This document shows, one piece after another, positions 1 to 6,937 of a DNA stretch of 31,309 bases (its first letter is position 1; each line of letters begins with the position of its first letter). Both the position numbers and the translations under genes were made by a program. Origin of the DNA: JAGLSB01 sp023135955 (GTDB lineage Bacteria; Bacteroidota; Bacteroidia; Bacteroidales; GCA-2748055); the NCBI GenBank assembly GCA_030673645.1, contig DAOVIO010000027.1, forward strand, positions 1-31,309. The letters are read 5' to 3'. A model generated the notes under the pieces. That model saw only the letters and a list, made by a program, of their open reading frames with translations. It made no database searches and had not been told where the DNA came from.

Positions 1-158
1 AGAGGATTATTATAAACATATGCATAAGGTGAATAATCATGATGTTGATTTTCAACCATTGGATCAATCACATGCCACCTCCCCAGCGCAGGGTCGTAAA
101 ATCTCCACCCGTAATCATACCAATCTAAGTTCATATTCTTTACCATATTGTAAGCCAG
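1..158 (-). pseudogene. Rhs/YD-repeat core fragment, truncated and frameshifted
   Basis: Read on the minus strand, about 134 to 1 encodes NLDWYDYGWRFYDPALGRW, then HVIDP and a SPYAYVYNNP block. This is the conserved core of Rhs-repeat-associated proteins, normally the last conserved part before a variable C-terminal toxin. Just upstream, in another frame, lies QYGKEYEL. Removing one base near 126 joins the two into a continuous YGKEYELDWYDYG reading. No N-terminal Rhs shell precedes it: the homology begins at the stop of the adjacent lipoprotein gene. It is therefore an orphan core or remnant. The fragment stays open to the left edge, so a toxin tip could lie outside the window. The family call is secure; whether any product is made is doubtful. 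Confidence 0.8.
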
Positions 159-808
159 TATATTATTGCACCCTCTTTTTTACTAATTGCAATACCTTTG
201 GAATACCCATTTTTCCATTTTAACGGCATATATTGACCTTCTGTAAGTAGCTCTTCTTCTAGACATTTACCTGGTTTTGCTTCTAACACGTAAAGTTCAA
301 AATCAGACGATAATTTGCATGAATTCACTTCAGTTGTATAATCTGTATGCCAGAAATTAGGAACTGGTTTCTTTTGATCATAACAAATCCTTTCGACCAT
401 TTTCATGTCTGATGGGGAAGGATTTACTTTGTGTAAGTCCTTTCTATTTACAAAGCGATTTACAATAAGTAAACACGAATCATCTGCAGAATAATTTTCG
501 ATTGAATTATTAATTAATCGACTTATACTTTCATTTTGAATTTGAATTGGCTTCATATTCCAAAGAATCAATTCAAGATTCCCCAATACTGGTGAAAAGC
601 TTTCTGTATAATTATATAAATGGAAATCAGGAGAATTTGGAAAATGATCTGTCATATCTTTTCCAAAAAAATCCTTTGCATCCCTATATTTATTTAGAAG
701 ATAGACATATACATTATCTTCAGCTCTTGAACTTGTTATCTTTCTTGAATCAGTTTTGCATCCTGCATTAAAAAAGGCTACTATTACAATATATTGAATC
801 CATTTCAT
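140..808 (-). CDS. Putative lipoprotein, unknown family; possible immunity protein
   Basis: This 222-residue protein starts at the ATG at 808, because MKWIQYIVIVAFFNAGC is then a clean lipoprotein signal with the acceptor cysteine at residue 17. An in-frame ATG at 847 would add 13 residues ahead of the signal and is less likely. The mature part is polar and acidic with no domain I recognise. Its last codons overlap the start of Rhs core homology on the same strand. Lipoproteins next to Rhs or other polymorphic-toxin cores are often immunity proteins against cell-wall or membrane-acting toxins. That role is inferred from position only, and no partner toxin is visible in the window. Confidence 0.6.
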   Translation of the reverse strand: MKWIQYIVIVAFFNAGCKTDSRKITSSRAEDNVYVYLLNKYRDAKDFFGKDMTDHFPNSPDFHLYNYTESFSPVLGNLELILWNMKPIQIQNESISRLINNSIENYSADDSCLLIVNRFVNRKDLHKVNPSPSDMKMVERICYDQKKPVPNFWHTDYTTEVNSCKLSSDFELYVLEAKPGKCLEEELLTEGQYMPLKWKNGYSKGIAISKKEGAIIYWLTIW

Positions 809-951
809 AAACAATTGTATTACTTTTTCTATTAGAATAAATATCAATTAGATCACCTATTGTTTTGTGCCATAATCATACCTGTCATTAATTATAACTA
901 TCTACTTAATTTTGTAGACATTTTCTAGTACGGGTCACAATGACCTCCAAC

Positions 952-1205
952 TTATTATATACAACTAAACGGATCTAAAACCTTCGTTAGAAAGTATTTA
1001 TGTTCAAGAAAGATGAACCATATTTTATTCTAAGAAAGTAAAATAATCAAGGAATCTCAATCCAGGTCCTTCGACTGGTCTTCACCCCCTTTGCAGATTC
1101 CGCGAACGAAGGCTCAGGGTAAAGGCTCAGTAGTTATTGGCGCTTAGCTGTTAGCCAAAAGCTAAAAGCCAAAAGCCAAAAGCCAAAAGCCAATAACCAA
1201 TAACC
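952..1205. repeat. Intergenic direct repeat, copy A
   Basis: First of two diverged direct copies about 510 bp apart; the second is at 1464-1757. Shared blocks include TATACAACTAAACG at the left end, CATATTTTATTCTAAGA, GGAATCTCAATCCAGGTCCT, GAAGGCTCAGG and CAGTAGTTATTGGCGCTTAG. The copy ends in a short tandem of a 7-bp unit (AAAAGCC, about 1153-1190) followed by CCAATAA units. The GGTCCTTCGACTGGTC and CGAAGGCTCAGGG stretch resembles the dispersed 'ttcgac...gctcaggg' intergenic repeats seen in many Bacteroidota genomes. I see no gene between 809 and 1212; a small palindrome, GGTCA-CAA-TGACC, lies at 933-945. Confidence 0.75.
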
Positions 1206-1212
1206 TCCTACA

Positions 1213-1350
1213 TTACTTATTCCTTTTCTTATAAACCGACACAAACCATAGTACTCCAACTCCCAGAAAGAATATTCCTAAACCTCCCATGATATAAAAA
1301 AATAATTGAGATGCCAATAATACTTTAGATGCCATTAAAGCGTTTTCCAT
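1213..1350 (-). CDS. 45-residue single-pass membrane protein, unknown
   Basis: The minus strand encodes 45 residues beginning MENALMASKVLLAS, with a hydrophobic glycine-rich segment at about residues 16-39 (FFYIMGGLGIFFLGVGVLWF) and a positive tail ending YKKRNK. The pattern suggests one membrane helix with a cytoplasmic basic C-terminus. The case for a real gene is the ribosome binding site: AGGAGGAC lies five bases before the ATG, unusually strong for this phylum, where most genes in the window have weak sites. It sits alone between two direct repeats, with no co-directional partner close by. The glycine-rich helix loosely recalls small subunits of transport complexes, but I cannot name a family. 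Confidence 0.65.
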   Translation of the reverse strand: MENALMASKVLLASQLFFYIMGGLGIFFLGVGVLWFVSVYKKRNK

Positions 1351-1463
1351 TTTGTCCTCCTTTTGATAAATTTATTATTTTGCAAAACTTGCTAATTATA
1401 TTTCTTATGCTGTCTCCCGGTATAATGTATTCTCTTAAAACTTCTCTCCAAGATAACTGGAAT

Positions 1464-1757
1464 TTATTGTATATACAACTAAACGTATTTAGAATCTTCT
1501 TAAAAAGGTAATTATGCTCTAATTAGTTGAATCATATTTTATTCTAAGATAGTAAAATAATCATGGAATCTCAATCCAGGTCCTTTGACTGGTCTTCGCC
1601 CCCTTTGCATGATCCGCGACCGAAGGCTCAGGATAAAGGCTCAGTAGTTATTGGCGCTTAGCTGTTAGTCTTTAGCTGTTAGCACTTAGCTGTTAGCCTT
1701 TAGCTAAAAGCCAAAAGCCAAAAGTCAAGCCAATAACCAATAACCAATAACCAATAA
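1464..1757. repeat. Intergenic direct repeat, copy B, with degenerate 7-bp tandems
   Basis: Second copy of the element at 952-1205, clearly alignable over its first 200 bases but with many substitutions. Its right end is longer: TTAGCTGTTAGC units (about 1655-1700), then AAAAGCC units, then four CCAATAA units up to 1757. The same ordered series of simple motifs at both right ends shows that the whole block, including the tandems, was duplicated. No open frame of note runs through it. Confidence 0.75.
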
Positions 1758-1760
1758 ACT

Positions 1761-1900
1761 ACTCAACCACTCAACCACTCAGCCACTCAACCACTCAACC
1801 ACTCAACCACTCAGCCACTCAACCACTCAGCCACTCAACCACTCAGCCACTCAACCACTCAGCCACTCAGCCACTCAGCCACTCAACCACTCAACCACTC
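1761..1900. repeat. 8-bp tandem array (ACTCAACC / ACTCAGCC)
   Basis: About 17.5 head-to-tail copies of an 8-bp unit. Each unit is either ACTCAACC or ACTCAGCC, differing only at the sixth base. The 8-bp period is not a multiple of three and no frame is conserved, so it is not coding. There are no spacers, so it is not a CRISPR. It ends about 70 bases before the promoter of the B12 operon. Such arrays usually vary in copy number between strains. Confidence 0.9.
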
Positions 1901-1971
1901 ACCAACCTTCCTGTTAATATCATTTTCAAAAAAAACACCCCCCAGACAATACTCCCCTTATCTCTTTTCCA

Positions 1972-1979
1972 TATATTTG
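1972..1979 (+). promoter_or_regulatory. Probable -7 box of the B12 operon promoter
   Basis: TATATTTG matches the Bacteroidota -7 consensus TAnnTTTG and lies just before the cobalamin riboswitch, which would place the transcript start at about 1986, the 5' edge of the aptamer. I see no good -33 TTTG at the usual spacing, so the assignment rests on the -7 box and its position. Confidence 0.5.
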
Positions 1980-1987
1980 TTCTTTCA

Positions 1988-2155
1988 ATGGTTCCCCGTA
2001 GGGGATGAAAAGGGAATGTCGTGAAAGTCGGCAACAGTTCCCGCTGCTGTAAGTCCTGAAGAGATCTCTCTTCATTGGTTTTTGAAATAAACGCCACTGT
2101 TCCAGGATGGGAAGGTATCAGAAACCGGGATAAGTCAGAAGACCTGCCATTGTAC
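1988..2155 (+). ncRNA. Cobalamin (B12) riboswitch aptamer
   Basis: The conserved blocks of the cobalamin riboswitch class appear in order: GATGAAAAGGGAAT (about 2005-2018), GTGAAAGTC (2021-2029), the B12-box core ACAGTTCCCGCTGCTGTAA (about 2034-2052), GCCACTG (about 2093-2099), GGGAAGG (about 2109-2115) and the closing strand GTCAGAAGACCTGCC (2134-2148). The RNA binds adenosyl- or methylcobalamin and normally lowers expression of the downstream genes when B12 is plentiful. The three genes that follow are a B12-type outer-membrane uptake set, which agrees. The distal part between 2053 and 2092 is variable, as expected for the peripheral arm. Confidence 0.93.
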
Positions 2156-2157
2156 CC

Positions 2158-2235
2158 TTAATTTTGTAGTCTGCGGAGAACAGGACGAGAATTAGTGATG
2201 AATCACATCCAATACATTGTCTGCTACAAAATTAA
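2158..2235 (+). promoter_or_regulatory. Long stem-loop after the riboswitch, possible expression platform
   Basis: TTAATTTTGTAG at 2158-2169 and CTACAAAATTAA at 2224-2235 are perfect 12-base complements enclosing a 54-base loop. The loop holds a smaller hairpin, GTGAT-GA-ATCAC. The structure starts three bases after the conserved aptamer end. No U-tract follows, so it does not look like an ordinary intrinsic terminator. The first gene starts 70-120 bases further on, so direct masking of its ribosome binding site is also not obvious. Confidence 0.55.
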
Positions 2236-2353
2236 GATCAAACATTAATTTGAGTTAGTGTAAGTATAATCCTCATACTGGATCGTTCAGTATTGAAGGT
2301 TTATGCATTGTTTTGAATATGTTTTTTACGGTAAGGCATACAATATTGGAAGA

Positions 2354-3535
2354 ATGATTTGGGAAAAATACCATAATTATTTTAGACTAGGATTAGTAAT
2401 TATATTCCTAATCCTGTCTTTTTATAGTTCTGATGCTCAGTATATTCAGGCTATTCATGATTATAAGCCTGCTCCCGGACAATTCATTAATTCTGGGGGA
2501 GGGACAATTGAATCTGCTTTGGGAATTATTGGTGATGAAGGTGGACTTGTAAGCCTTGGGGCTTTCGGCGGCTATATTATTTTTTCATTTGATCAGCCTG
2601 TAGATAACGATCCTGAGAATCCTTATGGAGTTGATTTCGTAATCTTTGGAAATGCTACTGAAGAATTCTCTGAGCCTGGAATTGTTAGTGTAATGAAAGA
2701 TGATAATTTAAATGGTGAACCCGACGATATCTGGTATGAACTATCGGGAAGCGACCATACTTTTAGCAGCACTATTAAGAATTATACAATTACTTATACT
2801 GACCCACTGACAGATTTTGCGCATGATGTATTTTGGGAGGATAGTTTAATGAATTCAGGATTTGTTTTTGCTAACAGTTTTCATGAGCAGTCCTATTATC
2901 CGGATTCTGGTTTTGACAGAGAATTTTACAATGGGAATTGCTCCTTTACAGGAACAAAGATTGATGCAATAACAGATTTCTCCGATGTCTTTTTAGTAAA
3001 ATCTCTGCCGCGGAAATATGGTTATGCAGATAATATCTTCCCAACTGGAATAGAAACGGAATTACCCGATAATCCTTACACAGATGAAATTGAAGGCATG
3101 GGAGGAGATGCAATGGATATATCATGGGCAACAGATTCTACAGGAAACAATGTTATTCTTGATAGAATTCATTTTATAAAAGTACATACCGGTGTTTTAG
3201 GTGATGCTGGTCCATTGGGTGAACTTTCAACAGAAATATCATTTGCAGTTGATATTGCAGCATCGCCAGTGATGTCAAATGATATTCAAGTTCAAGAGCC
3301 TTCATATTTAGTTAAAGTTTTTCCAAATCCGTTTATTGACCAAATTCATATCTCAGGATTGATTAGAGGGAATATTGAAATATCCGGAGCAGAGGGTCGG
3401 GTTTTATATATAGCCAATGATATTGAAGGAGATCATGTTATCTCTGCAGGGGAATTAACGCCTGGTATATACTTTTTGAAAATTCATGATGAGCAAAGGC
3501 TTGAGTTTTTCACCTTAATAAAAGCTGGATATTGA
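2354..3535 (+). CDS. T9SS-sorted surface protein of the B12 uptake operon
   Basis: I place the start at ATG 2354, giving 393 residues and a clean signal peptide (MIWEKYHNYFRLGLVIIFLI, cleavage near SSDA-Q). An ATG at 2303 in the same frame would add 17 residues before it. The mature N-terminal 300 residues form a compact domain with an acidic, possibly calcium-binding loop (DDNLNGEPDD) and a conserved-looking GDAMDISWA segment. The last 75 residues are a typical type A T9SS sorting domain, starting VKVFPNPF and continuing through EGRVL and LTPGIYFLKI to the end. The protein should be exported by Sec, moved across the outer membrane by T9SS and anchored or released at the surface. It is first in the riboswitch-controlled operon, so a B12-capture role is likely but inferred. 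It is not a lipoprotein, so it differs from the BtuG and BtuH types. Confidence 0.85.
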   Translation: MIWEKYHNYFRLGLVIIFLILSFYSSDAQYIQAIHDYKPAPGQFINSGGGTIESALGIIGDEGGLVSLGAFGGYIIFSFDQPVDNDPENPYGVDFVIFGNATEEFSEPGIVSVMKDDNLNGEPDDIWYELSGSDHTFSSTIKNYTITYTDPLTDFAHDVFWEDSLMNSGFVFANSFHEQSYYPDSGFDREFYNGNCSFTGTKIDAITDFSDVFLVKSLPRKYGYADNIFPTGIETELPDNPYTDEIEGMGGDAMDISWATDSTGNNVILDRIHFIKVHTGVLGDAGPLGELSTEISFAVDIAASPVMSNDIQVQEPSYLVKVFPNPFIDQIHISGLIRGNIEISGAEGRVLYIANDIEGDHVISAGELTPGIYFLKIHDEQRLEFFTLIKAGY

Positions 3536-5493
3536 AATATATATTTAAAATATCAAGCCTTTATATCTTCACAATTATGTTTGTGTATAATTCTTATGCA
3601 CAGAGCATTACCGATTCCATTTTCTCAATAAAAGAGGTGCAAGTTTTATCGGAGACAAGTCTGCAAGACAGAGGCTTAATTAAGACTACTATAGATAATT
3701 CAGTTATTCAATCCAGCTCCAATACTGATTTGACTAGTCTGTTATCTCAGCACTCCCCTTTATATATAAAATCTTACGGTCAGGGATCATTGGCTTCTGC
3801 TTCCTTCAGGGGTATGTCGGCTTCTCATACAAGAGTCGATTGGAATGGAATTCATTTGAACAACCCAATGCCTGGGCAAGTAGATTTCTCTCTAATCCCT
3901 TTGTTTTTTGCCGATGAAATCAGTTTGCTATATGGAGGAAGCTCACTTTTTGAAGGCTCGGGAGCTTTAGGTGGAAGCGTTATACTTAGTACTATTCCGG
4001 TATGGGCTGATACTCTGGCTTTTTCTCTTATGCATAAATCGGGAAGTTTCAGTTCGAATAATACTCTGATTGATATTAGAGGAGGAAAGGAATCAATTCA
4101 ATCCCGGATTAGGGTATTCAGAGAAAATTCGGATAATGATTTCCTCTTTTATAATAACCTGAATGGTGATTGGAATTATCAGGTACAGGAAAATGCAGAA
4201 TATAATAAATCAGGAATATTACATGAATTGCATTTTAGAACAACTAAGGATGATGTTTTCTCTGTAAATACATGGTTTCAAGAAGCTGATAGGAATTTCC
4301 CTTTGATAATGAGTTATGAAGGGGGCGGTCGTGATGAAAACCAGAAGGATATGGATTTCAGACTCTCTCTTCAATGGAAAAAATATAGATCCAGATTATA
4401 TTCAGAATCCTTAATAGGCTTGAATTATTCAGATGTGGAATATATTGCAAGCGAAAATAGTTTGGGTGGTGATATTATACATTTTGATACTGAGAATAGC
4501 TTTTACTCAATATTAGCCAAAAATAAGATTGAATACATGTTCAAAAATGATTTCATGTTTAGAAATCTAGTTGATTTTATTCATCATGACGTTTGTAGTT
4601 TTGACAGAAAAAGTCTTGCCGGTTATGAGAATCAAAGAACATCATTTGGTAATACGATTAGTTTACATAAAAAGATATCTGAGAAAATCTCAGGATATGG
4701 ATTACTTAGAACAGAGTTGAGCGATTGGAAATTTATCCCCTTGATGCCTTCAATTGGGATTGAAATTAATCCTACACAAAATCAGGATTTATCTCTCAGG
4801 GCCAATCTTAGTCGTAATTTTCATTTACCGGGATTGAATGATTTGTACTGGATTCCAGGTGGAAACCTAAACTTAAAGCCAGAAAAGGGATATAGTTCTG
4901 ATATTTCTCTTGAATATAAGGAGCAAATTGGAAGTTCATTAAAAATAGATTCAAGACTTAACATATATTATTCATTAATTGATGACTGGATAATCTGGCG
5001 GCCCGGAGAATATGGATATTGGACAGCCGAAAATATTCAAAAGGTAGCTTCACGTGGTGTTGAATATCAATTTTTTGCAGATTATGACCTTGAGAAACTC
5101 CAGACTACATTGTTTGTGAATTATTCATTTACAAAAGCTACAAATCTTGAAAATAGCTATTTGAATGCTGATACTGAAGGTAAGCAACTTATTTATGTGC
5201 CTATGCATAAAGGGAATACGGCCTTAAGGTTAAGCTTGCTATCAAATTATATCAGTTATAATTTTAGTTATACTGGTAAACGATATACGACTACCAGTAA
5301 TGAAGAATCAAGAAACAGTTTGCCCGCCTATGTTTTACATGGGTTTAATATAGGAAGAGAGTTTAATGTGAATAGATTCTCTGCTGACTTGAATGTGAGA
5401 ATCAATAATTTATTGGGACTGGATTATCAGGCAGTACTTGAGAGAGCAATGCCTGGAAGGAACTATCAATTGACTTTAAATATGAGATTTTGA
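3532..5493 (+). CDS. btuB: TonB-dependent outer-membrane cobalamin receptor, BtuB-like
   Basis: The 653-residue protein has a signal peptide (residues 1-23, ending NSYA-Q), a plug domain (about 45-160, with SFRGMSASHTRVDWNGIHLN and YGGSSLFEGSGALGGSV), then a 22-strand-type barrel ending in aromatic RF, as usual for outer-membrane barrels. It should import cobalamin using TonB energy. The specificity call rests on the upstream cobalamin riboswitch and the BtuG-like gene that follows. The start is TTG at 3532, inside a TTGA overlap with the stop of the previous gene. The next in-frame ATG would remove most of the signal peptide, so TTG is well supported and translation is probably coupled. Confidence 0.88.
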   Translation: MKYIFKISSLYIFTIMFVYNSYAQSITDSIFSIKEVQVLSETSLQDRGLIKTTIDNSVIQSSSNTDLTSLLSQHSPLYIKSYGQGSLASASFRGMSASHTRVDWNGIHLNNPMPGQVDFSLIPLFFADEISLLYGGSSLFEGSGALGGSVILSTIPVWADTLAFSLMHKSGSFSSNNTLIDIRGGKESIQSRIRVFRENSDNDFLFYNNLNGDWNYQVQENAEYNKSGILHELHFRTTKDDVFSVNTWFQEADRNFPLIMSYEGGGRDENQKDMDFRLSLQWKKYRSRLYSESLIGLNYSDVEYIASENSLGGDIIHFDTENSFYSILAKNKIEYMFKNDFMFRNLVDFIHHDVCSFDRKSLAGYENQRTSFGNTISLHKKISEKISGYGLLRTELSDWKFIPLMPSIGIEINPTQNQDLSLRANLSRNFHLPGLNDLYWIPGGNLNLKPEKGYSSDISLEYKEQIGSSLKIDSRLNIYYSLIDDWIIWRPGEYGYWTAENIQKVASRGVEYQFFADYDLEKLQTTLFVNYSFTKATNLENSYLNADTEGKQLIYVPMHKGNTALRLSLLSNYISYNFSYTGKRYTTTSNEESRNSLPAYVLHGFNIGREFNVNRFSADLNVRINNLLGLDYQAVLERAMPGRNYQLTLNMRF

Positions 5494-6581
5494 GAAACAT
5501 AAAGATCATACTTTTTAAGCTTTTATTGATATTAGCTCTGTTAATCTCATCATGTAGGACGGATTCTGATGATTATATCCTTGATTACTCCAAAGGATCA
5601 GGTCTCTTTATTGCCAATGAAGGGAGCTTTACTTATGGGAACGCTTCACTCTCATTTTACGATCCTGGGACTCAGGAAGTATTAAACGATGTTTTTTTTA
5701 ATGCAAATGGTTTTCCGGTAGGTGATGTGCTGCAATCAATAAGTTTTAGGGACAGTCTGGCTTATTTATGCATCAGTAATTCAGGTAAAATATTGGTTAT
5801 CAATACAAATAACTTTCTTCATTTAGCCACCATATCCGGCTTGGGTTCTCCAAGGGAAATTGAGATTATTGATAAGACAAAAGCTTATATTTCTGATTTA
5901 TATAGCCCTTATCTTACTATTGTTAATCCTGAAAAATTTACCATTTCCGGCTCGGTTAGGTTAGGAAACTCGTCTGAATCTTTCCTACGGTATGGAGATT
6001 TGCTGTTTGTTAATTCCTGGTCCTATAATGATAAGATTTATGTTCTGAATACAGTTACAGATGAACTAGTAGATTCTATTACTGTGAGGAAGCAGCCAAA
6101 TAGCATTGTGATGGATAAAAATAACAAGCTTTGGGTACTCTCAGATGGGGGCTATGATGGATCTCCATATGGACAGGAGAAGGCTGCATTGAGTCGTATA
6201 AATGCAGATAATCTTTTACTCGAAAAAGTTTATGAGTTCACAGATATTTCTAATTCGCCCGTAGAGCTAAATATTAATCCGGGAAAAGATAGCCTCTTTT
6301 TTATAAATGGGGGTTGGTTAGGATCTGGTTCAATAAACAACGGAATATTTGCAATGGGTATTGACGATGAAAATATGCCTGAAGAAGCATTTATTCAGGG
6401 AGATAATAATCTTTTTTATGCACTTTCAATAGATCCGCAAAGTTCTCAAATATATTGCTCCGATGCCCTGGATTTCTTACAAAGAGGCTATGTTTACAGT
6501 TTTCATCCCAACGGATTCCCAATCGACACTTTTAAAGTAGGAATTGCACCAGGCGGATTCGGATTTAAGGAGTTGGAATAA
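5490..6581 (+). CDS. btuG: Surface beta-propeller lipoprotein, BtuG-like B12-binding protein
   Basis: 363 residues with a lipoprotein signal, LALLISSC (cysteine at 22), followed by an acidic SDDYILD stretch like a surface-export signal of Bacteroidota lipoproteins. The rest is a repeated beta pattern of a YncE/DUF5074-type seven-bladed propeller, with recurrent blocks such as KILVINTNN, YISDLYSPYLTIVNPEKF and KIYVLNTVTDELVDSITV. In Bacteroides, BtuG of this fold caps BtuB and binds B12 very tightly. The fold and the position directly after btuB support the same role. The start is TTG at 5490, again within a TTGA overlap with the upstream stop. B12 binding itself is inferred. Confidence 0.82.
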   Translation: MRNIKIILFKLLLILALLISSCRTDSDDYILDYSKGSGLFIANEGSFTYGNASLSFYDPGTQEVLNDVFFNANGFPVGDVLQSISFRDSLAYLCISNSGKILVINTNNFLHLATISGLGSPREIEIIDKTKAYISDLYSPYLTIVNPEKFTISGSVRLGNSSESFLRYGDLLFVNSWSYNDKIYVLNTVTDELVDSITVRKQPNSIVMDKNNKLWVLSDGGYDGSPYGQEKAALSRINADNLLLEKVYEFTDISNSPVELNINPGKDSLFFINGGWLGSGSINNGIFAMGIDDENMPEEAFIQGDNNLFYALSIDPQSSQIYCSDALDFLQRGYVYSFHPNGFPIDTFKVGIAPGGFGFKELE

Positions 6582-6937
6582 GTTAAATATTTGCCTCATA
6601 TTTAGATAAATGACTGTGGTTAAGTTTATTGTGAATATGAGGTTCTTATTTTGTTACTGGGTGCTGGTTACTTGTTACTGGGAAGGCAAAATCCTCGATT
6701 TACTAACTCATATAAACAAGAACCTCAATCAATTATTTCACAGCCAAACCAGCAACTAGCAACCAGTCCAGTGTGCGGGCCAAACAGCCGCAATTTTGAA
6801 TTGAATATAACAGTTTATGTTATATAGTAGCAACTAGCAACCAGTTCCTCCCCAACTACAATGTTAATTGCTTGATATAAATTGCTTTATATCATCTATT
6901 TGTGTATTTTTATTTGATTAACCAAAAACCTGAAATC
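6582..6937. repeat. Intergenic region with inverted and direct repeats
   Basis: No gene is seen. TGAGGTTCTTATTTTGTT (about 6638-6655) pairs imperfectly with AACAAGAACCTCA (about 6715-6727), which could form a stem-loop after btuG. AGCAACTAGCAACCAGT occurs twice as an exact 17-bp direct repeat (6751-6767 and 6829-6845). A degenerate inverted form lies at 6655-6685 (GTGCTGGTTACTTGTTACTGG). These resemble the simple-word intergenic repeats at 1153-1205 and 1650-1757. A separate promoter for the next gene could be present near 6890 but I cannot define it. Confidence 0.6.

Noticed and set aside
933..945. GGTCA-CAA-TGACC palindrome as an operator for the lipoprotein gene
   Set aside because: It is a single short palindrome more than 120 bases from the start and next to repeat DNA; no promoter could be defined around it.
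1761..1900. Possible CRISPR array
   Set aside because: Units are 8 bp with no spacers and no cas genes nearby; it is a simple tandem array.
1891..2097. 68-residue minus-strand open frame
   Set aside because: It lies antisense to the cobalamin riboswitch and begins inside the tandem array; no protein features.
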